Below, one piece after another: positions 22,556-46,844 of a DNA stretch of 64,000 bases. Under the pieces are notes generated by a model. It ran no database searches and was not told where the DNA came from. It was given only the letters and a program-made list of their open reading frames with translations. Made by a program: the position numbers and the translations under genes. How positions within the stretch are numbered: the stretch's first letter is position 1; the number at the start of each line of letters is the position of its first letter. Source of the stretch: Patagioenas fasciata (Eukaryota > Chordata > Aves > Columbiformes > Columbidae); assembly GCF_037038585.1 (NCBI RefSeq), contig NW_027288732.1, positions 2,790,001-2,854,000 of the forward strand. Direction: 5' to 3'.

Positions 22556-22804
22556 GTTGCCTGGCAACAACCGCCCAGAAGTCTATGGGGAGTCAGTGGG
22601 CCCAGGACAGCCAATCACATTTGAGGAGGTGGGGCAAGTCAAGTGATTGATATGTAAGCAGCCAATCAAGCTTTGAGGCCTGCAGGAAAGTTGGCGAGAG
22701 TTGAACAAACTGGGCAGAGCTAAGGGTTGGGCTGTGCTGGCTGCACCAATCACGGCTGGTGGGAGTGCAGCACATGGATGATTGACAAGTGGTTTGACCA
22801 ATCA
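22556..22804. promoter_or_regulatory. RFX X-box with four CCAATCA boxes
   Basis: GTTGCCTGGCAAC at 22,556-22,568 is a perfect inverted-repeat X-box, the site bound by RFX factors. It is followed on the same strand by CCAATCA at 22,611, 22,662, 22,746 and 22,798, the NF-Y core, spaced 51, 84 and 52 bp. Such a cluster is typical of promoters of cilia/testis genes or MHC class II-like genes. No coding exon is recognisable within 1 kb on either side, so its target is unknown. Confidence 0.5.
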
Positions 22805-23433
22805 TTTGATGGAGAGTAAAGATGATGGGAGGAAAAGCGAGACAGACTTGCAAGTTGGAAAAAAAATGTTAAAAATATTTTACTAATGCTCCTAAGAAAA
22901 TAGAGAAAATAACACAAAATATACAAAACAAGTCCTGAATTCCCCGGCAAAGCTCAGAGCTGCTCCAGTAACTGAAGTGCAGGCACCCAGAAGTCCTGGG
23001 CTGGACTCTGCATTGAACTGGAACTGGATTCAAGGATGCAGGGTATGTTCCTAGGCCTCAGGTCACAGGGACAGCAGGCAGGATCCTCCCCAGATGTCAG
23101 CCACAGTCGAAGAGAGGGGGGAGACCCTCGTGTTCTCCCCCTTTTATATGATGTATGACGTGGATGGGATGGAATACTTAGTTGGCAGTTTTGGCTCCAG
23201 GGTGCTGAGCATTGGTACGTGTGAGCCTGGGCTGCCCCAGTTCCCCCAGGGTCACCATGGGTGGAGGAGATCCCAGGAGGGAGCTGGGCAATGCTGAAGT
23301 GGGAGAGGATGTCGGTCACAGCCGCCTCCTCCCCTCTCCTGCTCTGGGATCAGATTCTGCTCCTTGCAACAGCGCTGAGCTGCAGCAGCTCCCCACAGGA
23401 GCCAACGTGCCTGCCACCTGCAGCAGAGGAGCC
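22805..23433. other. No gene seen
   Basis: An A-rich patch (22,860-22,925) is followed by ordinary sequence containing a TATATGATG stretch near 23,144. No known repeat end or exon was recognised. Confidence 0.4.
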
Positions 23434-23590
23434 TTTGGGGAAGAACCAGAGGGGTGCGGAGACCCACCAGCAGGATCAGAGGATTCTTTGGGGAAGAACC
23501 AGAGGGGTGCGGAGACCCACCAGCAGGATCAGAGGAGTCTTTGGGGAAGAACCAGAGGGGTGCAGAGACCCACCAGCACGAGAGCAGAGG
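23434..23590. repeat. 53-bp tandem repeat, about 2.9 copies
   Basis: The phrase 'tttggggaagaaccagag' starts at 23,434, 23,487 and 23,540, a 53-bp period, with few differences among copies. Open frames through it repeat with the same unit but do not look like a gene. Confidence 0.9.
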
Positions 23591-23755
23591 GCAGTTTGGG
23601 CTCCTGGTCCTGACAAGTGTCAAATACTTCTCCCCGCCTGGCTCCTGTGAGACAGATTTCTCTACCCATGGACACTGGGGCAGATGAAAGCCCCGGGCAA
23701 AGGGAGAGGGATTTGGAGAGAAAAAGGTGATAGGACAATCCACAACAAGAAAAGT

Positions 23756-24146
23756 GACAATCATATGCGAGGGCGAAAACTCACGGACTCCACACGATCC
23801 CATATGAATTTAAGCAAAGCCATTTATTACAGAAACAAGCCTCCTTATACATGCAGTTACTTCCTGATCATGCATCCAGGCTCCAAGCATGCGTTAGCTG
23901 ATTGGATATTGTCCATGGTCACGTGCTGCCCAGGCACCCGAGTCTCACTGCTGATAGGTCTGTTGATTTACATCTTGTTGAGGTACTGTTATTGTAGAAC
24001 TGCCTCACTCCCACAGCAGGTCCTGCTTTCAGCTTTCGAGGTGGCCTTGAAATTCCTTTGAGCCTGGATAGTTCAGAAATAAATCTCCATATAACAGAAA
24101 CCCATCCACACAACAACCTCAAGAAAATCCCTCAAATCTCCCACAC
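23756..24146 (-). mobile_element. Probable solo LTR, minus strand
   Basis: Read on the minus strand the segment has a TATA-like GTATAAGGAGG (near 23,845), then AATAAA about 20 bases downstream (near 23,830) and a U5-like tail, the order expected of a retroviral LTR. The proposed ends are TGTGTGGG on the right and ...TGTCA on the left. No primer site or internal coding follows. The class is not determined and the boundaries are approximate. Confidence 0.45.
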
Positions 24147-24343
24147 ATTAAAACATCCTTTGCTCAGAGACAGTCTGGACATATGTATCTGCTGCTGTGA
24201 GTAACTATTTCTTCACTTCTTAAACTGTCTTTATCTTGACCCATGAGGTTTTCTTTCTTGCTTCTGCCCTTCCAGCTCCCTCCCCCATCCCACTGCTGGG
24301 GATTGAGCAAGTGATTGGGTGGGTGCTGCCAGATGGGGTCACC

Positions 24344-24428
24344 CCAACACGTGCACAGAGCAAACAGGTTGTGCTGGTGAGGACTCCAACATGTGCACAG
24401 AGCAAACAGGTTGTGCTGGTGAGGTCCC
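24344..24428. repeat. 42-bp direct duplication
   Basis: Two adjacent copies of about 42 bp beginning 'ccaaca(c/t)gtgcacagag' at 24,344 and 24,386 differ at very few positions. Confidence 0.85.
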
Positions 24429-24711
24429 TGGGGTCTCAGTAGAGTCTTGAATCTGGGCAGAACAGCCCCAGGTTCCAGTGTAAGTTGGGGAATGAGCTGT
24501 TAGAGAGCAGCGTAGGGGAAAGGGACCTGGGGGTCCTGGGGACAACAAGGTGACCATGAGCCAGCACTGGGCCCTTGTGGCCAGGAAGCCAATGGTACCT
24601 GGGGTGGGTTAGAAGGGGGTAGTCAGTAGGTCAGAGAGGTTCTCCTGCCCCTCTGCTCTGCCCTTAAAAAAAGGGTTTAGTTCAGATACTATCAGGATAT
24701 ACTCGGGGAAC

Positions 24712-24718
24712 TTAAATA

Positions 24719-24749
<31 letters not shown>

Positions 24750-24755
24750 GTATAA
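24712..24755. repeat. AT/GTAT microsatellite
   Basis: An alternating TA/TG tract, (tatatg)n and (ta)n, directly precedes the 5S-like sequence. Confidence 0.9.
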
Positions 24756-24756
24756 A

Positions 24757-24877
24757 TTAAGCAACCACATCACCCTGAGAATGCCCCATCTCTTCTGATC
24801 TGGGAAGCTAAGCAGGATCGGGCCCGGTCAGTGCTTGGATGGGAGACCAGCTGGGAATAGTGGGTGCTGTGGGCTGA
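24757..24877 (+). pseudogene. 5S rRNA-like sequence (probable pseudogene)
   Basis: About 120 bp align with vertebrate 5S rRNA from the 'caccctga' region through AAGCTAAGCAGG (box A), the intermediate element and CTTGGATGGGAGACC (box C) to GGGTGCTGTGGGCT. The internal pol III promoter is almost intact. The 5' end is degraded (a-t-rich instead of gcctacggcc), several stem positions differ, and no oligo-T terminator follows. It is most likely a retroposed pseudogene or the head of a 5S-derived SINE. Confidence 0.8.
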
Positions 24878-24890
24878 GCCAGCACTGGGG

Positions 24891-24997
24891 GGTGTGAGGT
24901 CACTGTCAGTGTAACCAACGAGCACGCAGCGGTGGCACTAGAGGGTGTGAGGTCACTGACAATATAACCAATGAGCACACAGCAGTTGCAGTAGGAG
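24891..24997. repeat. 53-bp direct duplication with nuclear-receptor and CCAAT motifs
   Basis: Two copies begin GGTGTGAGGTCACTG at 24,891 and 24,944 and include 'taaccaa(c/t)gagcac' downstream. Each copy contains an AGGTCA half site. The second also has a CCAAT box. The pair lies about 1 kb upstream of the SRCR receptor start and could be regulatory. Confidence 0.6.
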
Positions 24998-26010
24998 GAG
25001 CAGTGCTCACATCACCAGTGTCACCCCATGGCCATGGAGCTCGGTGCCGACCGTCCATGTGCTGTCACAGGGTCCCCAGGAGGTACAGGAGCTGCCCGAC
25101 CCCGTGCCTGCGAGGCTGAAGGAGCAGCCCCTGCAGCCCTGGCTGCAGCTGTCGGGCTGGGGGTGTCTTAGGGGCACCGCAGGGATGAGCCCGGGCACGG
25201 CGCCAGGAGGAAACCACAGACTTCCTGCCTGGGCACCGCGGGGGGAGCACGGGGGCTGTGGTTTGTGCACCTGCAGGCTGCAGCTCTGATCCACCCGTGG
25301 GGAATAACGGCCCCTCGGTGACATGCTGACAGTCTGGGACACGTCTGAGCCTCTGGGCTGCACGTCTGCTGCCACGACAGGGACGTGTCGCAGCTCCAGC
25401 TCCTGTGAGGGACCTTCCGCGGGCTCTCCAGGGAGCGGTGGGTGAGCCAGCGCTCCTGGGATGGGGCTCTGCCCTGGGCTAAGGCCCTTTCCCAGCTGCT
25501 GCTCCCAACACAGCGGGCTCTGTCACAGGTGCTGTTTCCTTCCCTTCCTGACACAGCCCCGGTGCAGTCCCAGCCCCCTGGGTCTTATGGCACTGGGGTG
25601 ACTGGACACTCTCACCTCGGGCTCTTGGATGTGCCTGTTGCAGCACATGCTCAGTGCTCCTGGTCCGCACTCAGAGCTCAAGGGGTGAACAAACTGCTTC
25701 CCCCACTACAGCCAGCCCTGTCCTGTGATGTTCTACCATTGCAGTGATGTGACACCTGAAGCAGAGCCGTCCCTCATATATGGTCATGAACGGTGCTGGA
25801 GAAGTTCATTGGAGGACTGGGCCGTCTCGGAGGGGAGATGGCTCCTGATAATGTCTAAAAAGGTGCTGCTGCTTCGATTGGTTCCTCCTGTAACTGGGGG
25901 ACATCTGCAGAGATGTATTGCCCTCCTGTCATCATTGCTCCCCCGAGTCCCTGGAGCTGTGGCAGGGAGTGCGGCACAGAGGGATGTGCCATCAGGGCAG
26001 GAGGCTCAGG
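24998..26010. other. Upstream region of the SRCR receptor gene
   Basis: No separate gene is recognised. It is expected to hold the promoter and 5' UTR of the receptor gene beginning at 26,011. An upstream ATG at 25,913 opens a different frame that overlaps the receptor start, a possible upstream ORF if the transcript includes it. Confidence 0.45.
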
Positions 26011-39226
<13,216 letters not shown>

Positions 39227-39422
39227 CACACAAAGGCTGTGACAGAGCTGGGTGCACAGCAACCCCTGAGCCCCCAGCCAGGAGAGCCCATCCCTGCTGT
39301 CATTGAAGCTGGGAGAGCTGTGAGCATCAGGAACCGCCTCCCTTTGCCCATGGGCAGCACCAACAGTCCAGAGTTTCCTCCAGTTGTTTTCCATTTTTAC
39401 ATTGTACATCATATTTGTGCTT

Positions 39423-39428
39423 ATTAAA
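39423..39428 (+). terminator. Poly(A) signal ATTAAA of the SRCR receptor
   Basis: ATTAAA lies 197 bases after the stop codon and is followed by GT-rich sequence (ggtttgtgtctg), a normal cleavage and polyadenylation arrangement. Confidence 0.6.
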
Positions 39429-39869
39429 AGTCTCAGGGGGTTTGGCCCGGAGCTGGTTTGTGTCTGCCCAGGTGCCAGGAAATCTTCCCGAGTGTTAACA
39501 GGGGCAGCAGAGAACAAAGACATGGCGGTGCGGAAGGGGTTTGTCTCAGGGACAACAGGCTTGGGGTCAGGTTGTGGTGCTGCCAGCGCCCGTGGTCCCT
39601 GTGGAATAATCCTGCTGACAGAGACGCTTCCCTCCTGCTTTGCCACAGGCAGTTTCTAGTCAAAATGACTCTCTAACAGATCCCATGATGCTCCCCAGTG
39701 CCCATTTCTTCATCCCGAGATCTCCCAACTGCCTGGGTCACGCTGGTCCCACAGTGCAGAGCCCATGACAGAGCTGCCAATCAGGGTCAGCCCTGGGCTG
39801 TGACCCCGCAGAAGTGAACCCCAAGGTGGTTTCAGCATTGTTTCCCAGGGTATGCTCTGAACTAGACTT
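39429..39869. other. Downstream flank of the SRCR gene
   Basis: No exon or repeat that I can name between the poly(A) signal and the CR1 copy. Confidence 0.4.
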
Positions 39870-42235
39870 CAGAATAGGCAAAAATCCGCCCTTCGGAAGT
39901 CCAGTGTAGAGGTTTTATTAACGGCTCTCCTTGCATCTCTGAGTATTGAAAATTCTATTATTTCATGGTCGCTATGCCCAGGTGGCCTCCAACCACTACA
40001 TCACCCACCAACCCTTCTCTGATTGTGAACAGTAGGTCTAGCGGGGCCTTACTCCTGGTCGGCTCATTTACCAGCTAATGAGGGAAATTGTCCTCTATAC
40101 ACTCTAGGAAATTCCTAGGTTGCCTCTTCTGTGCCATATTGAGCTCCCAGCAGATATCCAGCAGGTTAAAGTCACCCATAAGAACAAGGACTGTTGATTT
40201 TTAGACAGCTGCTTGTAGAATAATTCACCTCCTCCATCATCCTGGTTGGGCAGTCTAGAACAGACACTCACAAGGATGTCGGCCTTGTTGGACTTCCCCC
40301 TCATTCTGGTCCACAGACACTCAACCTTGTCACTGCTGACCTCAAGTTTAACAGAGTCAAGAGACTCTCTAACATATAAAGCCACCCCTCCACCTCTCCT
40401 ACCCTGCCTGTGTCTTCTGAAGAGCTTGGTGGCCACACATAGCAGCCCTGCAGTCGTATGAGTCATCCCACCATGTTTCTGTGATGGAACTATGTCACAG
40501 CTTTCCTGCTGCACGATGGCTTCCAGCTCCTCTTGCTTGTTGCCCATACTGCGTGCATTAGTGTACATGCACTTCAAGTAGGCTGCTGATTTCACTCTTA
40601 ATTCAGGCTTTCCATCCTTAGGCTGATCTTTGGAGAGCCCAGTTTCAATCCCTTCCCCCTTCAAACCCAGTTTAAAGCCCTCCTGATCAGCCCCGACAAC
40701 TTCTGGGCTATAGTCCTCTTGTTCTTCCTAGAAGGATGAAGCCCATCTCATATGAGGAGACCAAATACCATGGAGTTTGCCCCATGGTCAAAAAACCCAA
40801 AATGTTGATGGTGACACCAATCCTTTGGCCACCTGTTAATGAGATGGGCTTTTCTACTCCTCTCATTATTTATCTCCTCATCTATCCCAGACAGCACAGG
40901 AACTGAGGCAAATATCGCCTGTGCTCCTGTTCCATGAACTGACCGACCCAGTGCTTTAAAGTCTTTTTTAATTATCTTGGCACTTCTTCTATTAATGTCC
41001 TCGCTGCCAGCTTGGACTGCTAACAGGGTATAATAGTCTGAGGGCTGAATTAGTTCCGCAAGTCTTCTATTAATGTCCCTCAGCCCGACCCCAGGAAGGC
41101 AGCAGACATCCCTGTGGGATGGGTCTGGGCGACATACAGGGCCCTCTGTTCCCCTCAGGAGGAGTCGCCGACTACAACCACCCTTGTTTGTTTTTTTCTT
41201 ACAGCTGCAGTTGTAATCCGTTTTGTAGATGAGGTCCATCCAGGAGGATGGTCCATCCAGGCACATCTTCTTGGCTGTTCCCTGCCTGATTTTCTGGGTC
41301 CAGGGCCTCATATCTATTTGTTAAGGGCACCAGGGGTGGTGATGGGGTTCAAGAGAGGGTTCTTTTACCTCTCCGATCAGGGACCTATTCCCATTCCTCC
41401 CCATCAATTAGGTCTGCTCTATCTGCCTTATGGCAGGAGGGACAAGGCTTCGTCATCTCCTGTTGCCCACCCAAACCCTTTTGACTCCACCAGTCAATTT
41501 CCTCTTCACTCTCCCTAATGCACCTTAGTCTCTCCACCTCTTCCTTAAGCTCTGCCACTAGGCACAGTAAGTCATTGACCTGGTCACATCGTACACAGGT
41601 GCCTCCCTTACCATCCTCTGGTACCAATGCCAGGCACAGACACTGCACAGCCAGAAACCTGGGTGGCTGCATCCTCCTTGGAGGGCAGTGTCTGTGTAGA
41701 CACACTCTTTGTGTTAACAGCAGCAACAGCTTTCCTTTTCTAGAAACCACTGCTGCCTTTAGTTAAACCGGGGAAAAAAACCACAGCCGGACGAAACCCC
41801 TGATAATCTGACCTACAAGAGCTGGTTGTGTCCTGTCTGCTGGCCCTGCCACTCCCCAGTGTGTGTCACCAGCAACAGGTGAGAGGTCTAACAGCAAGGA
41901 GGGACAGAACCTCTGCGCCCTACTGCACGAGCTACCACGGTCACTGCTGCAGCACAGCGTGGGTCGTGCTCACCTGCTGCACAACCTGGTTCACCTCCCA
42001 GTGCCTGGTGCGTCTCTGCCCTCCTAGAAGCTTTTTCAAGGCAAAGGGGAGGGGATGTGATCACCATCGCCGTGGTAACGTCAGCTGCCTCCACAAGGGC
42101 TGCCGGGGACTTCCGAGCAGCGAAATCGAAAATGCAACCAGAAGCCCCTCTCTTTACCCTCTTCGACCTCTGTAACTTTGACATTTCACTCGCAGCTCCA
42201 GCTGAGCTGGCTTCAGTCTGCTGATCCCAGGAACT
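39870..42235 (-). mobile_element. CR1 LINE, 5' part with ORF1 and endonuclease, 3'-truncated
   Basis: Minus strand. From the right: possible 5' UTR (about 41,770-42,235), ORF1-like protein (GGTCVRCDQVNDLLCLVAEL near 41,590, then a second ORF1 segment 40,750-41,311), and the start of ORF2 with the endonuclease (KCMYTNARSMGNKQEELEA near 40,560; LFRRHRQGRRGGGVALYV near 40,400; VNEPTRSKA near 40,060; TLDFRRADF near 39,885). Stops and frame changes disrupt both. Most CR1 copies are 5'-truncated, so a copy that keeps ORF1 but lacks RT and the 3' end is unusual. The exact 5' edge is uncertain. Confidence 0.88.
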
Positions 42236-42240
42236 GAGCA

Positions 42241-45200
42241 GTGCTGTATCAGGGTGGGACAATAACCCCATCCATCACGACAGAGCAAGACCCAACACGC
42301 TGAGCAGTGACCCTGAGGAGAAGGGCCTGGGCACTTCAAAGTCCCCACACCAGCCCATGGTGCACGCTCACCATGAACAAGGCAGCTGCACACGGGGCTG
42401 CATGAGGAGGAGCGTGGGGACCCAGACACCTGGAGTTCTCATCCCATTCGGTTCAGCACTGGTGTGACCCCACACACACGGGGGTGTGCCAGTGTGCGGC
42501 TTCCCAGTTTGGAGAAGCAGGGAGGAACTGGAGAGTGCAGGGCTCAGCCAAGGCAGGTTCAGCACCTTGTGCACATGGTGTGCGATGCTGAGGGACCTGG
42601 GCTGCTTTGGCCCAGCAGCGCTGGGGAGGCTGCAGCAGTGCAGGAGTAGCCTGAGAGTGCTTGAAGGGTGGTTTCAGAGGTGGTGGAGGTTTTCTGCATA
42701 GTGGGAAAGAGTTTGAGAAAGAAATAATGGCCCAAAGTGCAGCTGGGGAGGTCCAGGCTGGACATGAGCAGCAAGGAATGTGACTGGAAGGGCAGTGCTG
42801 TGGTGGAGCAGGTCAGCAGAGGGAGTCAGCATCAGCCCAAGGCTTTGTGCTTCAAGGAACAGCTGGGGAGGATGGAGAGATCTCAGCAAAGGAAGGAAGA
42901 TGCTCAGACAAGAGCAAGGTGGGGCAGCAGGGGGGATGTCTGCAGCCTGCAGGGAAAGAGGTGCAGGGGATGCCACAGCACAGGACAGGCTGTGGTGGAG
43001 ATGATCAAGGGACGTAAAGAGGCTGAAAGCCCCACCAGACATGAGCTCCTTCTCCCCTTAGCTATGGCTGTTGTCTGCACCTCTGATGCCTGTGAGGAGA
43101 CACCTTGTCCTTCCAGCACAGGGGCCTCATGGCCTCCTTGTCCCCAGCCAGGAACCTGGGAGTTGTGGGACCATAGTCCTGCCCTTGGCCTTGCACAGCC
43201 CCACATCACACTGTCCAGGAAGGGCCCTCGGCAATGTGGGAGGGACAGGATCTGCCTTCCCAGGGCTGGGGGTCAGGGCTTGGCCCTTTGGTTAATGAAA
43301 GACAACCAGGTTTACTCAGCATCAGAGCCACCTTTACTTTGCTTTTCCTGACTAGTCATCACTACCTCCATTTTTCTGCTCTAACCAACCCTGGGGACAT
43401 TTCCTCAGTAGTGTTCCCCAATGGGATCCATTGACTTAACAAGAAACTTTGGAGTTTGAATCTGACTTTGACTTCTTGAGAGGTTTCTTCAGCTTCCTCC
43501 AGGGCTTGAGGTCCATGGACTCAGCACCAAAGCCACCAGAGGGGTCATTAAAGCGCCTTGGGCTGCTCCTGTGCTGCTGAGCTGGGCTGGGCTCCTGGGA
43601 CAGAGGGAGCTCCTGGCAAGCGGCAGCGCTGCAGAGAGACAGCTCTGCCCAGGAGCAGCTCCTCTGCACAGCGCAGCAGGGCTGAGGGCTCTGCCTGGGG
43701 ATCTCAGGGAGACGAGCAAGGCAGAGAGAGATTAAAGGTGGTCAGGACTGGGAGGATGACTGAGAGCTCACTGGAGGAGAAACCTTTGCAGCCCTTGCCG
43801 TGGTAAGTCTCTGGGTGCAGGGCAATGCAGCTGTAGCTCCTGGAGCCATCTCCTAAAACTGGTACAGGCACAGCTGGTGGGATCTGTAAGGAGGGGGCTC
43901 TCTCAGGCAATGTTGAACAGCTGTGAAGCCGGGTGAGCACCCAGGGGTGCCCAGGGCTGTCCTGCAGAGCAGGGTCCCTGCACCCCAGGGCTGTGCCAGG
44001 GCAGGGACTCTGCCGCCTGCCAGGGTCAGCGCTCAGCCTGCCCGGGGAGATCCCAACAACACCGAGGGGAGAAGATGTAGGTAGAAGGAGCAAACCCTAT
44101 TAGGGCAGTAAAGGTGCTTCTGCTGTGGAGAGGGTGCTGTATGAGTCAGTGCTGCTCACAGCTCCAGATCACCCCCAGGACTTTTCCAGGGGGATGCCTC
44201 AAGGAGAAGATCCTTGCAAGGATTACCAGACAGATAAGGAACTTTCCTGAGCCTGTCTTTTCAGTTTCCTCTCCCAAGGGGTGAGGGGTGCAGGAAAGGA
44301 TAAAATGAAAATGAGCTCTCATGCTTAAACAAGTCACTGAGACTCCTGAGCCGCAACTCTGAGTGATCAGTACATCTGCCAGAAGGCTCATAACATCCCT
44401 TCACCACCCCTCTGCCTGTGCACAGCACCTGCATCACCTTTGCTGGACCCCTCAGCCTAGTCTGACCTGTCCTGTTTTCCAGCCTGCAAACAGGAAGATG
44501 CCCCCAGGCAGTGCCCTGTGAACAGGCAGGATCTGTAGGGCCAGGGGGAGGGCACAGAGGGTGGGAAGGGGTCTGTGAGCACTGACAGGGAAGAGACATG
44601 GACAGGGAAACACCTCCCAGGGGGAGAATCTCCAGGCAGCAGGGAAATGATCAGAAATGAGAGGAAACTAAACCCGGAATTGTTATGAAAGGGAGCACAG
44701 AGAAAAGTCCCCGTGATCCCCTGCAGTGCAGATCCCTCCTGTGAGCAGCACCCTGGCCTCCTCTCCCACCCAGCAAAGCCTCTGCCCTCAGGGCCGGGGG
44801 CTCCAAGGCATGAAGCAGCTCCTGTGCAGCCAGAGCTCCAGTTCCTCTGCAGAGCACAGGGGCTGAGAGCAGCTGCCCGGCAATGTTGGTGTCTGGGAGG
44901 TGGCTGCACAGCTGGGGAAGGGTGACGCTCTCTGAGTGCCCGGCTGCCTCTGCCCTGGCCTCTCTCACACCCACCCTCACCGCATTGTCCTTCTTGCTCC
45001 CCTGCTCTGGGTCACTGCTGTTGGGATCTTGTTCTTGCTTTCAGGCTCTCAGGGGATGGGAGTTTTAGCTGCAGATTCACAGCCTGATCTTGCGGGTCCT
45101 TTCCTGCAGGTGTGTCCATGGGAACACGTGTCCCAGCTTTGCTCTGACCTGTGGGGTGTGGGCAATGCAGTCTGTGGGGCTGGGGAATGAGCGTTGTGTT

Positions 45201-46840
45201 TCTTGGGTTAAACGTGGGGTGCTGAGACCTTGGGAAAGGCTGAGACAAGTCATGGTGTGAGGTGGATCCCTCTGCTCTCAGCAGTGCCTGGTGGCTTTTC
45301 AGGGTAACATGGGAGTGTGATCAGGCTCCATCTCAGAAAGGTGCCAACCCAGGGCAGTTGGAGCAAGACAGAGGGACAGAGCAGCTGCCCTCACTCTGCA
45401 CTGACCCACAGGCATCCTCTGGTCTCACAGGTCTCGCTCTGTTCACGGTGAATGAGTCAGAAATGCTGAGGGTTTCTGGGATATAAGAACACTCTCCTGG
45501 GAATATGCAGAAAGCTGTAAAAGACCCAAATGTCTCAAGCTTCATTCTGCCATCCTTTGTCATTCTTTCTGAGAGTGCAGATGCTGACAGGCCCTTCTGC
45601 ACCAGCAGCAGTTTCAGATGACAACTTCGAGCCCCAGGTCTGTCTCCTGCGCCCCGTTCCCATGACCCCTGCTGCAGAGCAGGGCTGGCTTCCCAACAGC
45701 CAGTGGACACAGGCCCTTCTGCTCACGGCACCTCCAGCCAGCACCAGCCAGGGCTCAGACACGGAGCTGGAAGAAGGTCTGGAAAAGGACAAGAGGGTCT
45801 GGAGCAGGGGAGGGTGTGTGAGAAATGGCTTTGATTTTCCCCAGAGAAGTCTCCCCTAACTTGTCACTGTCTTTACTTCTTGAGTCAGTGCCCCATGTCC
45901 AGAAACAGCAGATGTCCAACAGCAGCTCCATCACCCAGTTCCTCCTCCTGCCTTTCACAGACACACGGGAACTGCAGCTCTTGCACTTCTGGCTCTTCCT
46001 GGGCACCTACCTGGCTGCCCTCCTGGGCAACGGCCTCATCATCACCACCATAGCCTGGGACCAGCACCTCCACACCCCCATGTACTTCTTCCTGCTCAAC
46101 CTCTCTCTCCTGGACCTGGGCTGCATTTCCACCATTGTCCCCAAGTCCATGGCAAACTCCCTCTGGAACACCACAGCCATTTCTTATATGGGATGTGCTG
46201 CCCAGCTCTTTCTCTTTGTCTTTTTCCTTTCAGCAGAGTATTCTCTTCTCACCATCATGTCCTACGACCGCTACGTTGCCATCTGCAAACCCCTGCACTA
46301 CGGGACCCTCCTGGGCAGCAGAGCTTGTGTCCACATGGCAGCAGCTGCCTGGGTCACTGGGTTTCTCTATGCTCTGCTGCACACGGCCAATACATTTTCA
46401 CTGCCCCTGTGCAAGGGCAATGCCCTGGACCAGTTCTTCTGTGAAATCCCCCAGATCCTCAAGCTCTCCTGCTCACACTCCTACCTCAGGGAAATTTGGC
46501 TTCTCGCTTTCAGTGTTTTTCTGGTTTTGGGATGTTTTGTGTTCATTGTGGTGTCCTATGTGCAGATCTTCAGGGCCGTGCTGAGGATCCCCTCTGAGCA
46601 GGGACGGCACAAAGCCTTTTCCACCTGCCTCCCTCACCTGGCCGTGGTCTCCTTGTTTATCAGCATTGGTGCATTTGCCTACCTGAAGCCCCACTCTGTC
46701 TCCTCTCCATTCCTGGACCTACTGATGTCTGTTCTGTACTCGCTGGTACCTCCGACATTGAACCCCCTCGTTTACAGCATGAGGAACCAGGATCTCAAGA
46801 ATGCTCTGAGGAAGCTGATTACTGGATGTTTTCAGCAGCC
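42241..46840. repeat. Inverted duplication, left arm
   Basis: From 'tgctgtatcagggtgggaca' at about 42,241 the sequence matches the reverse complement of the region ending near 59,488. Matching landmarks in order include the 'ctcaccatgaacaaggcagc' block (42,368 / 59,345), 'gttaatgaaagacaaccagg' (43,291 / 58,441), the 'agctgggctgggctcctggg' block (43,580 / 58,165), 'gcagggactctgccgcctgc' (44,002 / 57,657) and the OR gene (45,912 / 56,123). Similarity is high in the outer part and lower between 44,200 and 45,900. Confidence 0.9.
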
Positions 46841-46844
46841 ATAG
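45912..46844 (+). CDS. Olfactory receptor, OR14-like, intact
   Basis: A single coding exon of 310 residues. All olfactory receptor marks are present: N-glycosylation site at NSS near the start, GN in TM1, LHTPMYFFLLNLSLLDL in TM2, MSYDRYVAICKPLHY at the end of TM3, SYVQIFRAVLRIPS before TM6, KAFSTCLPHLAVVS in TM6 and PPTLNPLVYSMRN in TM7, plus the second-loop cysteines (CEIPQILKLSC). It would be a Golf-coupled odorant receptor in olfactory neuron cilia. I chose ATG 45,912 over the in-frame ATG 29 codons upstream because the sister gene and the family start at MSNSS. OR14-type (gamma-c) genes are hugely expanded in birds. Confidence 0.93.
   Translation: MSNSSSITQFLLLPFTDTRELQLLHFWLFLGTYLAALLGNGLIITTIAWDQHLHTPMYFFLLNLSLLDLGCISTIVPKSMANSLWNTTAISYMGCAAQLFLFVFFLSAEYSLLTIMSYDRYVAICKPLHYGTLLGSRACVHMAAAAWVTGFLYALLHTANTFSLPLCKGNALDQFFCEIPQILKLSCSHSYLREIWLLAFSVFLVLGCFVFIVVSYVQIFRAVLRIPSEQGRHKAFSTCLPHLAVVSLFISIGAFAYLKPHSVSSPFLDLLMSVLYSLVPPTLNPLVYSMRNQDLKNALRKLITGCFQQP

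Noticed and set aside
22020..22646. 208-codon plus-strand open frame with several overlapping alternatives
   Set aside because: No domain, no splice support and competing open frames on both strands.
45825..45911. 29-codon N-terminal extension of the first OR gene
   Set aside because: The sister gene and the family start at MSNSS, and the extension contains a splice-acceptor-like region expected just upstream of OR coding exons.
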